64,000 bases of DNA from Flagellimonas oceani. Its GTDB lineage: Bacteria > Bacteroidota > Bacteroidia > Flavobacteriales > Flavobacteriaceae. Numbering within the stretch: position 1 is the stretch's first letter; each line of letters begins with the position of its first letter. A program made the position numbers and the translations under genes. The DNA lies in the NCBI RefSeq assembly GCF_011068285.1, contig NZ_CP049616.1, forward strand, positions 1,158,501-1,222,500, read 5' to 3'. This document shows, one piece after another, positions 54,301 through 64,000 of the stretch. The notes below the pieces were generated by a model. The model was not told the origin of the DNA and did no database searches. It saw only the letters and a list, made by a program, of their open reading frames with translations.

Positions 54301-55901
54301 ATGCCGTGATTACGGGAGACGTGGAAAATCCATCTATCAATGGTCTGTTGACTTTGAACGAGGCAGGTATTGGAGTCCCGTACCTCAATGTAGATTACGA
54401 TTTTGCGCCCAGATCACAGGTGCGGCTCTTTGATCAGACCTTTTATTTTGAAAATGTACAACTGTCCGATGTAGAAGAAGGTACAACGGCAACCATGGAC
54501 GGCTCCATTAGCCATACAGGTTTTGATGACTGGTACCTTGATTTGGATTTGAATACCAAGGAAGACCGTTTTATGATCTTGAACACGGATTATGACGAAG
54601 AATCGCTGTACTACGGAACAGGCTTTATCAATGGAACTGGCAGTATCTATGGCCCTGTCGATGCGCTGACCATAACCGTGGATGCCAGCACAGCAAGGGG
54701 CACTTCGTTAAAAATCCCGTTAAGCGATGTGACCAGTGTTGGCGATTATTCCTTTATCAACTTTATAGAAAAAGGGGGCGAGGGGTCCCTGGAAGAAGAG
54801 CGTGTCCTGGAAGACTATCAAGGTCTGGAAATGGCATTTGACCTTGCCGTTACACCAGAGGCCGAAGTGGAGATCGTGGTCGACCAGTCCACGGGAAGTT
54901 CGCTAAAGGGAACAGGCGAGGGGATATTACTGATCGAGATAAATACCAACGGAAAATTTAATATGTACGGGGATTTTGTAGTGGTCACGGGGGAATATAA
55001 CTTTAAGTACGGCGGGGTAATAGACAAAAAGTTCAAAGTGCGTCCGGGAGGAACCATTTTGTGGGAACAAGATCCTCTTGCGGCCCAGTTGAACCTCGAA
55101 GCGGTATATTCGTTGAACGCCAACCCTGCGCCGCTTTTGGACAATGCCGGATATACGGGAAGAATACCCACCGAGGTCGTGGTTCGGTTGGATGGCGAAC
55201 TGGAAAGTCCGAACATCAATTTTGGTATTGATTTTCCGGGTACCACATCCGTAGTGCAATCAGAACTGGAGTATCGATTGCAGGATCCCACCATCAAGGA
55301 AAGAAATGCCTTTTTCTTATTGGCACAGGGAACTTTTGTGAACCCGCAGACCGGAGGAATCAACCAACAGGCAGTGACCGGCAACCTGATACAGACCGCA
55401 TCCGGACTGTTCAATCAAATTTTATCTGGCAACAACGACAAACTGAACTTTGGGGTCTCCTACGAACAGGGCTATAACGATCCCAATGCGGATATTGCCA
55501 CGGAGGATAGGATAGGGGTTACCGTTTCCACGCAACTATCCGATCGTATCTTGGTCAACGGAAGGGTAGGCGTACCGGTAGGAGGGGTCTCCGAGACCGT
55601 GGTCGCTGGTGATGTGGAAGTACAGATTTTACTGAACGACGAGGGAACACTGAGTGCCAAAATATTTAACCGTGAGAACCAAATACAGCAGTTTTTGGCC
55701 GAAAGGCAAGGGTACACACAGGGATTGGGACTATCCTATCAAGTAGACTTTAACAGCTTTAGGGAGTTGATGCGAAAGGTGTTCCGCACAAAGGAAAAGC
55801 CCAAAAAAGAAGAGGAGCCCGCTCCTCGAAAACAAGCTACCCAGGTCATGGGCAAAGATAGCCTTATCCGTTTTTCCCAAAAGCCGGTTAACCGTCCTTA
55901 A
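51366..55901 (+). CDS. tamB: TamB-like translocation and assembly module protein (DUF490)
   Basis: This protein of about 1,511 residues has one N-terminal transmembrane helix (RKILLRSLLAIILILVLGS), a long beta-helical or tube-like region and a C-terminal DUF490/TamB domain (about 1050-1455). The last part shows RIPTEVVVRLDGELESPNI, QSELEYRLQDPTIKERNAFFLLAQGTF and LSDRILVNGRVGVPVGG. The protein links inner membrane and outer membrane assembly. No ATG lies at the 5' end: the frame opens with TTG 51366 and the next start-like codons are CTG/TTG inside the helix. The exact start is therefore uncertain and may overlap tsaD. Confidence 0.9.
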   Translation: MIFHWFWNKNWSTKVKHKSPIKKLRKILLRSLLAIILILVLGSVVLSVPAVQTRLGKYATDTLNKEFGTNIQIDRVSISLFGLNADIKGVYVEDYRQDTLFYIHKLSTSILNLRNMAGNKMEFGDIELDGLTFNLKTYEGASDTNLDVFVDKLDDGKPRDPGTPPFFLSSGEVQIHKGKFRLIDENLDAAEVLNFSEIEILAYDFQILGPDVSLKIDDLSTLAKRGIRLEKLSADFEYTREYMRFDSLLIDTEQSKLKGDLMFKYEREDLANFVDLVELDAKFTESTVALNEVNAFFDEFGQDKIVNFTGDFSGRLNQLQVDNLFLFTDNTGIRGDFRFDNMFSEQAPFVLRGDIDNLTSSYYQLRSILPKILGDNIPASVQKLGQFTVRGDTEVTETSIDVTVNLNTAVGDSYVDLQMTNVQTIEDASYIGFISLIDFNIGEFIDNEQLGLASMDMNVEGKGFVAESLNTEVSGDVYKLEFNNYEYNKIKVSGILRNQLFDGVLLCNDENFRFDFQGLANFGERENKFNFVAAVDYADLKALKFINDSISIFKGHVNMDIEGNNLDDMAGQLRFSNTTYQNKNDTYYFEDFSVVSSFDRDTIRTIEINSPDIITGYMRGSFKLNELGQLVQNSVGSIYTNYQPFKISDGQYLDFNFKIYNKIVDVFVPEIAFDANTFIRGAIEADQSDFKLTFKSPSIEAFGNKFDNIELKIDNKNPLFNTFVSVEDMSTVYYDIKDFSLINTTLKDTLFFRTEFKGGSEYNDSYNLNFYHTFNENNRSVIGLKKSDISFKGNTWVLNKNGNNKNKVIFNSTLDSILIEDVVMDNNNEEQIRLRGEIADSTYKDLDLQFKLVSLDKVTPAIDSLKLNGEVDGFLNILQKDGNYLPTSSLNIKNFSVNDMRMGNLEVGIYGNNDLTEFGVSTWLNDDGRERMSINGRVTNVNNEQELDLRANFKDFAMEPFKPLGQDIISNIRGFISGDAVITGDVENPSINGLLTLNEAGIGVPYLNVDYDFAPRSQVRLFDQTFYFENVQLSDVEEGTTATMDGSISHTGFDDWYLDLDLNTKEDRFMILNTDYDEESLYYGTGFINGTGSIYGPVDALTITVDASTARGTSLKIPLSDVTSVGDYSFINFIEKGGEGSLEEERVLEDYQGLEMAFDLAVTPEAEVEIVVDQSTGSSLKGTGEGILLIEINTNGKFNMYGDFVVVTGEYNFKYGGVIDKKFKVRPGGTILWEQDPLAAQLNLEAVYSLNANPAPLLDNAGYTGRIPTEVVVRLDGELESPNINFGIDFPGTTSVVQSELEYRLQDPTIKERNAFFLLAQGTFVNPQTGGINQQAVTGNLIQTASGLFNQILSGNNDKLNFGVSYEQGYNDPNADIATEDRIGVTVSTQLSDRILVNGRVGVPVGGVSETVVAGDVEVQILLNDEGTLSAKIFNRENQIQQFLAERQGYTQGLGLSYQVDFNSFRELMRKVFRTKEKPKKEEEPAPRKQATQVMGKDSLIRFSQKPVNRP

Positions 55902-56046
55902 ATCAGGCCAATAAAATTTATATTTTTAAGCGTTTTTGTATTAATTTATTACGAAAACGTTTGAGAAAGCCCTTTAAAACAAATAAATTATTAAGATATT
56001 CAAAATTTAAATAAAGTTTCCTAGCTTTGATTTCTTAAAAATTTGA
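55902..56046. other. Intergenic region upstream of pfkA
   Basis: This is 145 AT-rich bases with a TAGCTTTG at 56022-56029 that fits the -7 consensus TAnnTTTG, 17 bases before the pfkA start. No TTG element is at the right distance upstream, so a promoter call is weak. Confidence 0.3.
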
Positions 56047-58058
<2,012 letters not shown>

Positions 58059-58080
58059 TTTTTTATCTCAATAAATTTTT

Positions 58081-58112
58081 ATCCTGAAGGGCGGAACCCC
58101 GCTCTTCAGGAT
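58081..58112 (+). terminator. Terminator after gapA
   Basis: A 14-bp stem with one G-T pair (ATCCTGAAGGGCGG against CCGCTCTTCAGGAT) and a four-base loop starts 22 bases after the gapA stop and ends before the kinase gene. The arms are preceded by a poly-T stretch, so on the minus strand the tail is A-rich; it acts mainly rightward. Confidence 0.65.
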
Positions 58113-58133
58113 TTCAATATAAAATCTCGACGT

Positions 58134-58985
58134 ATGGTTTTGATCGTGGATAGTGGCGCCACTAAATCCGATTGGATTGCCCTTGATGAAAAAGGGGAAC
58201 AACTTTTTGTTACCCAAACACTGGGACTTAGTCCAGAAGTGCTTACCAAAGAAGTAATAGAGGATAGATTGGCCAATAATTTTGAGCTGTCCAAGAACAA
58301 GGAACAAGTACGTCAATTGTATTTCTACGGTGCCGGTTGTGGTACCGATAGAATGAAAAACTTTTTGAAATCCATCTTCAAGGATTTCTTTCCAAATGCC
58401 AAGGCGGAAGTACGGGAAGATACCTACGCCGCAATTTATTCCACCACTAAAATTGGTAAACAGGGCATCGTATGTATCCTGGGAACAGGTTCCAATTGTA
58501 GCTATTACGATGGGCACCAATTGATCCAGAAAGTAACCTCGTTGGGGTATATTTTAATGGATGATGGCAGTGGAAATTTCTTCGGTAGAAAATTGATACG
58601 GGATTATTATTTCCACAAAATGCCACAAGATCTTGGGATGAAGTTCGCCAAGGAATTCGACCTCGATGCCGATGTGATCAAGGAGCATCTGTACAAACAG
58701 CCCAATCCGAACACCTATTTGGCCACATTTGCACGTTTTATTATTGAAAACAAGGAGCATCCCTACTGCAAAGGTGTCATCGAAAAAGGATTACAGCAAT
58801 TCGTCAACAATTATATTATGCAGTATGAGCTGGCCACCAAAGTGCCGATTAGCTTTGTGGGCAGTATAGCACATTTTCTGCAGGACGAACTTACCGCTTG
58901 CCTGGAACGCAACGATTTGATTTTGGGAGTCATTCGCCGTAGACCCATCGAAGGCCTAGTGGAATTCCACAAGGAAACTATCTGA
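58134..58985 (+). CDS. N-acetylglucosamine kinase-like BadF/BadG-family ATPase
   Basis: This is a 283-residue ASKHA-fold ATPase. The N-terminal phosphate-1 motif is VDSGATKSDWIALDEKGE, the central GTGSNCSYYDG is phosphate-2-like, and the adenosine-type motif is FVGSIAHFLQDEL. Proteins of this group in Bacteroidota are annotated as N-acetylglucosamine kinase. The family alone does not decide between GlcNAc and other amino sugars. It may recycle cell-wall amino sugar. The 3' end overlaps the convergent RidA gene by eight bases. Confidence 0.88.
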   Translation: MVLIVDSGATKSDWIALDEKGEQLFVTQTLGLSPEVLTKEVIEDRLANNFELSKNKEQVRQLYFYGAGCGTDRMKNFLKSIFKDFFPNAKAEVREDTYAAIYSTTKIGKQGIVCILGTGSNCSYYDGHQLIQKVTSLGYILMDDGSGNFFGRKLIRDYYFHKMPQDLGMKFAKEFDLDADVIKEHLYKQPNPNTYLATFARFIIENKEHPYCKGVIEKGLQQFVNNYIMQYELATKVPISFVGSIAHFLQDELTACLERNDLILGVIRRRPIEGLVEFHKETI

Positions 58986-59358
58986 TAGCGATCATCGAAA
59001 TTTCAACATTGACGAACTTTGGAAGGTTTGCAACCTCCACCGTTTCCCTGGCAGGAGCGGTATCCGCATCAAAATAAGTTCCATACACCTCGTTTATTTG
59101 GGCAAACTGGTTCATGTCCTTTATAAATATGGAGGACTTGACCACGTGTTCAAAAGTCATTCCCGCTTCCTCAAGAATGGCCCTCAGGTTTTCCATGGAC
59201 TGTTTTGTTTCGGCCTTGATATCACCATCAACCAATTCGCCCGTTGATGGGTCGATCGGAATCTGTCCGGAAATATAAAGGGTATCTTTTATAAGTACAG
59301 CTTGGTTGTACGGTCCGATCGGAGCAGGTGCCTTTGAGGTATTTATGATTTTTTTCAT
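58978..59358 (-). CDS. ridA: RidA family 2-iminopropanoate/2-iminobutanoate deaminase
   Basis: The 126-residue protein has family motifs TSKAPAPIGPYNQAVLIKDTLY (start), YISGQIPIDPSTGELV, and the catalytic arginine region PARETVEVANLPKFVNVEIS. It hydrolyses reactive imines that PLP enzymes release. The length is normal. It converges with the BadF-type kinase gene and is followed on the same strand by lptD reading leftward; about 45 bases separate the two. Confidence 0.95.
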   Translation of the reverse strand: MKKIINTSKAPAPIGPYNQAVLIKDTLYISGQIPIDPSTGELVDGDIKAETKQSMENLRAILEEAGMTFEHVVKSSIFIKDMNQFAQINEVYGTYFDADTAPARETVEVANLPKFVNVEISMIAIR

Positions 59359-59403
59359 GGTGCAAATTTTGACGGTTTAAGGTAACGAATAAAACAATAG
59401 CGA

Positions 59404-62094
59404 CTAACGCTGACTTCTGTTTTCCCATTTGATATCGCTCAAAATCGAGCTCTTAATCCCAATAAAGAAATACCAACGTTCAAATCTGCCAAAAGGGGTC
59501 CAGTCAAAGCTCAACCTAAAACTCCCAAGGTCGCGTTTAAAGGCAAACCGGGTATCGGCAAAACCTTTGTTCTTTAGGTCGTAGCCCGAGTTGAACCCCA
59601 CTTCCCATTTTGGGGTAAGCTGAATGTTGCCCGAAAACATTAGGGAATGGTTGGTTATCTCGCTTTGCCGATTGCTGTTGTTGTAGGAGGCAACGTAGGT
59701 AAATCGGGCGTCCCACGGTAACTTGTTGTTGTAAATAGGCTGGTCTTCGTTTTTTTGGTCGCCCTTGTTTGCATTGCCGCGATCAAAACGTGACTGTTCA
59801 CCGCGAATATCGTCCATGGCAAAAGGGTTGTCGCTAAAATCGGATTGTTTCTCCTCTTCGCTTTTTTCCTTTGCGCCGCCTTTTTGGAACATTTCGCTGT
59901 TCAGGGAAAAACTGGTGTTGATCCTGGCAGAAGTCAAACGGGCAATGCCGCCACCGTTTTTTATGTTAAGGGTGTTGATCCTTCTTCCGCTGTTGTCTAT
60001 GGCATAGGGATCGAACGTTGCCGCAAAGTTGATGGGCACATTTTTTATGATCTCCGTTGCACCGCTCATGCTGATGGGACTTAGCTTTAAGGAATCCGCT
60101 TCGAGATTGTAGCTGGCATTGAAACTAAGGTTGCTGAGTATTTTTACCTTTCTGGGCTCGGTTGCTGTGGAGTCCTTATCCCTCACTTTTGCCTCTAACG
60201 AGTTTTGAAGGGAAAAACTCAATGAGCTGCCCTTGTTCAGTGAAGGTCTGCCGTACAGGCTTGTCTCGTAAGGCGTATATTGAACCTCATCGCCGTCCCC
60301 ATCAATGTAACTGTCATAAAACTGCTCAAAAGATGGTGTGTACCCATAACTTATGGAGGGTCGCATAACGTGCCTCAATGCCTGTATCTTTTTATCCTCA
60401 CCACGGTTCCATGTACCATATACGGTTGTACCGATACTTGTTCCGAAACTATATCTATTGAATCTATCGAACCCAGCAATGGTGTCGGTGACCACTTCTT
60501 CTGCCTCGGCATCATACCGGCGCCTTATGGTTTCCATGGTCCAGACATCCTCATAATTACCACTTAAACTAACGCTCAGGTATTTTGCCAGTTTAAAGTT
60601 GGTCGCTACCGGAATTCTGTGCCGTGCACCGATCCGGGCATCATCGAACATACCACTTTTAAAAAAGTTCTCTTCCGTAGTCGTAATGCTGTTCTGTGCA
60701 TTCACGTCATATTGGAAGTTGATGTTCTCGAACACTCCCTTTTTTACCTCGTCCCGTTTTACAAATGGATAAATACGTTCCATACTTGCCTGGAAGGTGG
60801 GCAGCGACATGTTGATGGTCCTTTCCTCCGAACGGTTGTTTTGGGTATGGCTCAGTGTTAAGCTCGTGTTCACAGAGGGATAGGCCGGAAATGTTTTGGA
60901 GTAACTTATGGATGATGCAAAGGTGTTGGTCTGTGAATTGTTACGGTTGACCTGGTTCAACGAGTTGGTGTAATATTGACTGGAACCTAGGTTAACGGAT
61001 GCCGAAAACCTTGAATTTGGACTGGCCTTGGAATCTTGGGAGTGGGAAATCCGGATATTATAGTTGCTCGTTCGACTGTAATCATCAAAACCTTTTTGAC
61101 TGGTTACCAAGTTTTCGTAGCTTATGTTGATGTTGCCATTGAACTTATACCTTTTTGAATAAATGGACCTTCCCTGCAGGCCATAGCTCCCGTTGGTGTA
61201 ATAATCCCCTGTAATGCTCAGGTCCACATATTCGCTTATGGGCAGATAATACCCGCCATTTTGGATAAAATATCCCCTTCTTGGGTCGTTACCAAAAGTT
61301 GGGAACAGGATACCGGCCACTCTTCCCGTTGTTAAAGGGAAATAGGCAAATGGTAGGGCTATGGGTGTGGGCACGTCCATAATGTACATATTACTGTATC
61401 CGGCAATGATCTTCTTTTTGGGGACGAACTTGGCCTTTCTTATCCGAATGTAGTAATCGGGGTTTACCGTATCGCTCGATGTGGTCAACTTTCCCTCGTT
61501 TAAAAAATAAACGGAATCGTTCTCTTTTTTGGTCTTTTCGGCATACACCTTCATGGCGTCACTGCCCAATTGTCCCAGACCGGCCTGTTGCTCGGTTCGG
61601 GAATTCCAAATCAATGCTTTTTCCGTATCAAAATTAAAACGTATGGAGTCGGGCCGGACCTCTTGCTCCCCCTGTTTAAAAAATGGCAATTGGGAGTAAT
61701 TTCCCAAGGAATCCTTCATACGGCCGGCATATACCTCATTTTTTACATAATCCATTACAATGACCCCAGCTTTTAGCTCGGTATCCTGATAATAGATCTC
61801 CGCTTCATCGTACAGGTAAATTTTATTGTCCTTTTGGCTTAGCTTTACATAATCTTTGGCCTTATATTTTATTTTGTCCAACAGCATAGGTTGCTTTTCT
61901 GGCACCGTATCTGTTTGAACAGAATCTGTTCGGATGGAGTCGTTGAGAATATTCGGGGGCATCAAAGGAGCAAAGATGGTATCCTTGATGGCCTTGATTG
62001 GCAAAGGTGTAATCGGGTCTTCCTGAGCACTTAAGGTGACGATGCCACAAAGAAGAACAAATAGGAAAACTAAAAGATGTTTATTTGGTTGCAA
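59404..62094 (-). CDS. lptD: LPS assembly outer-membrane protein LptD
   Basis: The 896-residue outer-membrane protein has a signal peptide ending TLSAQ and a Pro/Asp-rich linker. An OstA-type N-terminal beta-jellyroll follows at about 75-260 (IYYQDTELKAGVIVMDYVKNEVYAG, YYIRIRKAKFVP). A long beta-barrel runs from about 300 (PLTTGRVAGILFPTFG) to the end (WTPFGRFERWYFFIGI). It inserts LPS in the outer leaflet with a LptE-like partner, not seen here. It shares its upstream region with a divergent amidase gene. Confidence 0.93.
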   Translation of the reverse strand: MQPNKHLLVFLFVLLCGIVTLSAQEDPITPLPIKAIKDTIFAPLMPPNILNDSIRTDSVQTDTVPEKQPMLLDKIKYKAKDYVKLSQKDNKIYLYDEAEIYYQDTELKAGVIVMDYVKNEVYAGRMKDSLGNYSQLPFFKQGEQEVRPDSIRFNFDTEKALIWNSRTEQQAGLGQLGSDAMKVYAEKTKKENDSVYFLNEGKLTTSSDTVNPDYYIRIRKAKFVPKKKIIAGYSNMYIMDVPTPIALPFAYFPLTTGRVAGILFPTFGNDPRRGYFIQNGGYYLPISEYVDLSITGDYYTNGSYGLQGRSIYSKRYKFNGNINISYENLVTSQKGFDDYSRTSNYNIRISHSQDSKASPNSRFSASVNLGSSQYYTNSLNQVNRNNSQTNTFASSISYSKTFPAYPSVNTSLTLSHTQNNRSEERTINMSLPTFQASMERIYPFVKRDEVKKGVFENINFQYDVNAQNSITTTEENFFKSGMFDDARIGARHRIPVATNFKLAKYLSVSLSGNYEDVWTMETIRRRYDAEAEEVVTDTIAGFDRFNRYSFGTSIGTTVYGTWNRGEDKKIQALRHVMRPSISYGYTPSFEQFYDSYIDGDGDEVQYTPYETSLYGRPSLNKGSSLSFSLQNSLEAKVRDKDSTATEPRKVKILSNLSFNASYNLEADSLKLSPISMSGATEIIKNVPINFAATFDPYAIDNSGRRINTLNIKNGGGIARLTSARINTSFSLNSEMFQKGGAKEKSEEEKQSDFSDNPFAMDDIRGEQSRFDRGNANKGDQKNEDQPIYNNKLPWDARFTYVASYNNSNRQSEITNHSLMFSGNIQLTPKWEVGFNSGYDLKNKGFADTRFAFKRDLGSFRLSFDWTPFGRFERWYFFIGIKSSILSDIKWENRSQR

Positions 62095-62114
62095 CGTGAT
62101 AAATCCTATTTTTG
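62085..62114 (+). promoter_or_regulatory. Bacteroidota-type promoter candidate for the amidase gene
   Basis: TTTG at 62085-62088 and TATTTTTG at 62107-62114 are separated by 18 bases. This fits the flavobacterial -33 TTG / -7 TAnnTTTG consensus with 17-23 base spacing. Transcription would start near 62121, leaving a leader of about 100 bases before the amidase ATG. The -33 element lies inside the first codons of lptD on the other strand. On the minus strand a TAnnTTTG match (62139-62146) could serve lptD. Confidence 0.4.
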
Positions 62115-62222
62115 TGCTAGTTGGCCCAGTTTTGGGGTCAAACTTACATATATTTTTTGTTCTACTAATTGGGGATTACGATATTTTTAACCATTACAGA
62201 ACGCTATAATTACTCAAGTCTT

Positions 62223-63434
62223 ATGAATAAAAGTCGGTTGGCATTTTTAGTTTTCGCACTTCTGGTCCTTCCCTTGACCTCTTTCAACAAAAATGATACC
62301 GAGGTTCAATCGAAAGATAAATTTGTTGTGGTTTTGGATGCGGGGCATGGTGGGCATGACCCTGGCAACATTGGAAATGGCTATTTGGAAAAGAAAATAG
62401 CACTGGCCATTGTCCTAAAAGTCGGGAAAGAGCTGGAAAAGCATCCGGACATCAAAGTGGTTTACACACGGGATGATGACACCTTTGTGGATTTGTTCGA
62501 ACGCGGGGAAATCGCCAATAAGGCGAACGCCGACCTTTTTGTGTCCGTACACTGCAACGCACATAGCTCCGATGCCTATGGAACGGAAACCTACGTGCTT
62601 GGATTGCACGCCAATCGCCAAAACTTTGAAGTGGCCAAAAAGGAGAACTCGGTAATCTATCTAGAGGATAATTATGAGCAGCGCTATGCCGAGTACGACA
62701 TCAACTCGCCGGAATCCGTAATAGGGCTTACCATTATGCAGGAAGAATTTTTGGACCAGAGCATCCAATTGGGAAAAAAGCTTCAGGATAATTTTACAAA
62801 ACAGTTAAAGCGTAAAGACAGAAAGGTGAAACAGGCCGGGTTTATAGTCTTGCACCAGACCTTTATGCCAAGTGTCCTGGTCGAGGCAGGATTTTTGACC
62901 AATAAGAACGAAGGAAGCTACCTTAATTCCGAAAAAGGTCAGCAAGAAATGGGCAATGCCATAGCCAAAGCTGTATTGGCATATAAGGAGGAAATGGGGC
63001 TCGCTACTTCAAATCCCGTTGCCGAAACGCCAAAACCCGAAGATACCGAAGTGGCCTTGGAAATAAAAGAAGAGGCCCCCAAAGAGGAAACCATCAAAAA
63101 AGAAGAACCGCCCAAACAAGAAACAAGCAATACCAATGTTGCCAAGACAGAAGAGAAAAATGGGGCGGAAGCCACAAATTCTGGCATAGTCTTTAAAGTA
63201 CAGCTCATGGCAAGTGGAAAAGCGATACCTTTAAGTCCGGAAAATTTTAATGGACTGGACGAATTGTCCAAAGAGCCTTACAAAAATATGTTCCGATATA
63301 TGTATGGCAATGCAAGCAATTACGAGGCGGCAAAGAAGTTGAAGAACGATGCGGATTCCAAGGGATATACCACATCGTACATCGTGGCATACAAAAATGG
63401 GGTAAGGGTTCCGATAACGGACGCATTGAAGTAG
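62223..63434 (+). CDS. N-acetylmuramoyl-L-alanine amidase with SPOR-like C-terminus
   Basis: This peptidoglycan amidase has 403 residues from ATG 62223; an upstream start would add 18 residues before the signal peptide. The Amidase_3 domain (about 34-245) has the zinc ligands H42 (DAGHGGHDPG), E57 (EKKIALAIV) and H110 (VSVHCNAH), and the catalytic E in VLVEAGFLTNKNE. A Lys/Glu/Pro-rich linker (about 260-310) leads to a SPOR-like domain (about 320-400, FKVQLMASGKAI, GYTTSYIVAYKNG). It cuts the stem peptide from the glycan during cell division or turnover. It precedes the mlaD-type gene. Confidence 0.94.
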   Translation: MNKSRLAFLVFALLVLPLTSFNKNDTEVQSKDKFVVVLDAGHGGHDPGNIGNGYLEKKIALAIVLKVGKELEKHPDIKVVYTRDDDTFVDLFERGEIANKANADLFVSVHCNAHSSDAYGTETYVLGLHANRQNFEVAKKENSVIYLEDNYEQRYAEYDINSPESVIGLTIMQEEFLDQSIQLGKKLQDNFTKQLKRKDRKVKQAGFIVLHQTFMPSVLVEAGFLTNKNEGSYLNSEKGQQEMGNAIAKAVLAYKEEMGLATSNPVAETPKPEDTEVALEIKEEAPKEETIKKEEPPKQETSNTNVAKTEEKNGAEATNSGIVFKVQLMASGKAIPLSPENFNGLDELSKEPYKNMFRYMYGNASNYEAAKKLKNDADSKGYTTSYIVAYKNGVRVPITDALK

Positions 63435-63499
63435 GATGGCTTCAAATAACGTCTTGTTAAAATTATTCCTAATTTTGTTTAAATCATAAACCGAATCTT

Positions 63500-64000
63500 T
63501 TGAAACTAACCAGGGAAATTAAAACCGGGATTATCGTAGTTGCTGGAATAGCAGCCTTTATTTTTGGCTTGAGCTACTTAAAATCCTCCGCTCTTTTTGA
63601 AAATAGCAAGACTTTTTACGCCATTTACGATGATGTAGGAGGTTTGCAACCGGGAACAAAAGTGACCATTAACGGCTTTAATGTGGGCAATGTCACCGAT
63701 ATCAGGTTCAGGGATAGTTCCGGAAAATTACTGGTAACCTTGACAGTCACCAACGAATTTGAGTTTTCGAGAAATAGTATTGCTGAATTGTTCGATACTG
63801 GAATCATTGGAGGTAAAGGGGTGCAAATTGTACCGGTATTGGACAACGCCCCGCCTGCAAAATCAGGGGATACATTGCAATCCAAAATAAAATTGGGGCT
63901 TACCGAGCTGGTACAGCAAAAACTGACGCCTTTACAAATGAAGGTAGAGGGTGCCGTCTCCAATGCGGACTCGCTGTTGATGAACGTGAACCAAATACTG
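63500..64000 (+). CDS. MlaD/MCE family lipid-transport protein (partial, runs off the window)
   Basis: The frame from TTG 63500 to the window edge gives 167 residues: KLTREIKTGIIVVAGIAAF, a single membrane helix, then the MCE fold (TFYAIYDDVGGLQPGTKVTINGF, GNVTDIRF, GIIGGKGVQIVPVLDN). MCE proteins bind phospholipids in the envelope, as MlaD does in the retrograde transport system. No ATG is available and TTG is the best start, 65 bases after the amidase stop. TAATTTTG at 63470-63477 may be a -7 element. The rest of the gene is outside the window. Confidence 0.9.
   Translation, partial: MKLTREIKTGIIVVAGIAAFIFGLSYLKSSALFENSKTFYAIYDDVGGLQPGTKVTINGFNVGNVTDIRFRDSSGKLLVTLTVTNEFEFSRNSIAELFDTGIIGGKGVQIVPVLDNAPPAKSGDTLQSKIKLGLTELVQQKLTPLQMKVEGAVSNADSLLMNVNQIL

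Noticed and set aside
54818..55414. 198-codon minus-strand frame within tamB
   Set aside because: Antisense shadow of the conserved TamB C-terminal domain; composition and lack of motifs argue against a gene.
56022..56029. TAGCTTTG as the pfkA promoter -7 box
   Set aside because: It fits the consensus but has no -33 TTG at the right distance and lies only 17 bases before the start codon; recorded only as a weak possibility.

Overview
The window looks like the chromosome of a marine Flavobacteriaceae (Bacteroidota). The main evidence is a SusC/SusD pair, a PorP/SprF + OmpA + type B T9SS sorting-domain set, the Bacteroidota-type tsaD/tamB and lptD/amidase/mlaD neighbourhoods, lipoproteins with Bacteroidota-style lipoboxes, and TAnnTTTG-like -7 boxes. 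The genus cannot be fixed from the sequence alone. No rRNA, tRNA, CRISPR array or transposase was seen.

Region 1 (1-4.2 kb) holds the end of a small His/Cys membrane protein, a secreted M28 (glutamate carboxypeptidase II-like) peptidase, an unrecognised lipoprotein and a second small His/Cys membrane protein. Region 2 (4.4-17.1 kb) is a glucuronate catabolic locus. A catalytically dead Nudix/winged-helix (NrtR-type) regulator is divergent from a long operon: SDR-type mannonate oxidoreductase, uxuA, uxaC, kdgK, kdgA, the TRAP importer dctPQM, a two-domain DUF1080 lipoprotein and two Tat-exported Gfo/Idh/MocA oxidoreductases. Together they would import glucuronate and take it through fructuronate, mannonate, KDG and KDPG to pyruvate and glyceraldehyde-3-phosphate. 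UxaA and UxaB for galacturonate are absent.

Region 3 (17.3-19.4 kb) has a polytopic membrane protein and a Crp/Fnr regulator. Region 4 (19.5-35.4 kb) is a second sugar locus. A second NrtR-type regulator heads a leftward operon (GMC oxidoreductase, gluconate-2-dehydrogenase subunit 3-like Tat protein, Gfo/Idh/MocA protein, DUF1593/Sde182-like protein, and a GH3 enzyme truncated to its C-terminus). Opposite lies a SusC/SusD pair followed by a large FG-GAP/ASPIC lipoprotein. Two copies of the same inverted repeat, TATTGT-N11-ACAATA, lie in the intergenic region between regulator and susC. Regions 2 and 4 together hold the parts expected of a periplasmic oxidative (3-keto) glycoside-processing route that feeds uronate catabolism. 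This is the most interesting hypothesis in the window.

Region 5 (35.5-43.5 kb) contains a class IV (D-amino acid type) aminotransferase, an OmpA/PD40 protein, a PorP/SprF protein, a large repeat adhesin with a type B T9SS signal and a CAP-domain lipoprotein. Region 6 (43.7-64 kb) is mostly housekeeping: deoxyribonucleotidase, two alpha/beta hydrolases, a VanX-like dipeptidase, a THUMP-like methyltransferase, AI-2E transporter, DUF4159 protein, rsmE, tsaD, tamB, pfkA, gapA, a BadF-type kinase, ridA, lptD, an N-acetylmuramoyl-L-alanine amidase and the start of an mlaD/MCE gene that runs off the window end.
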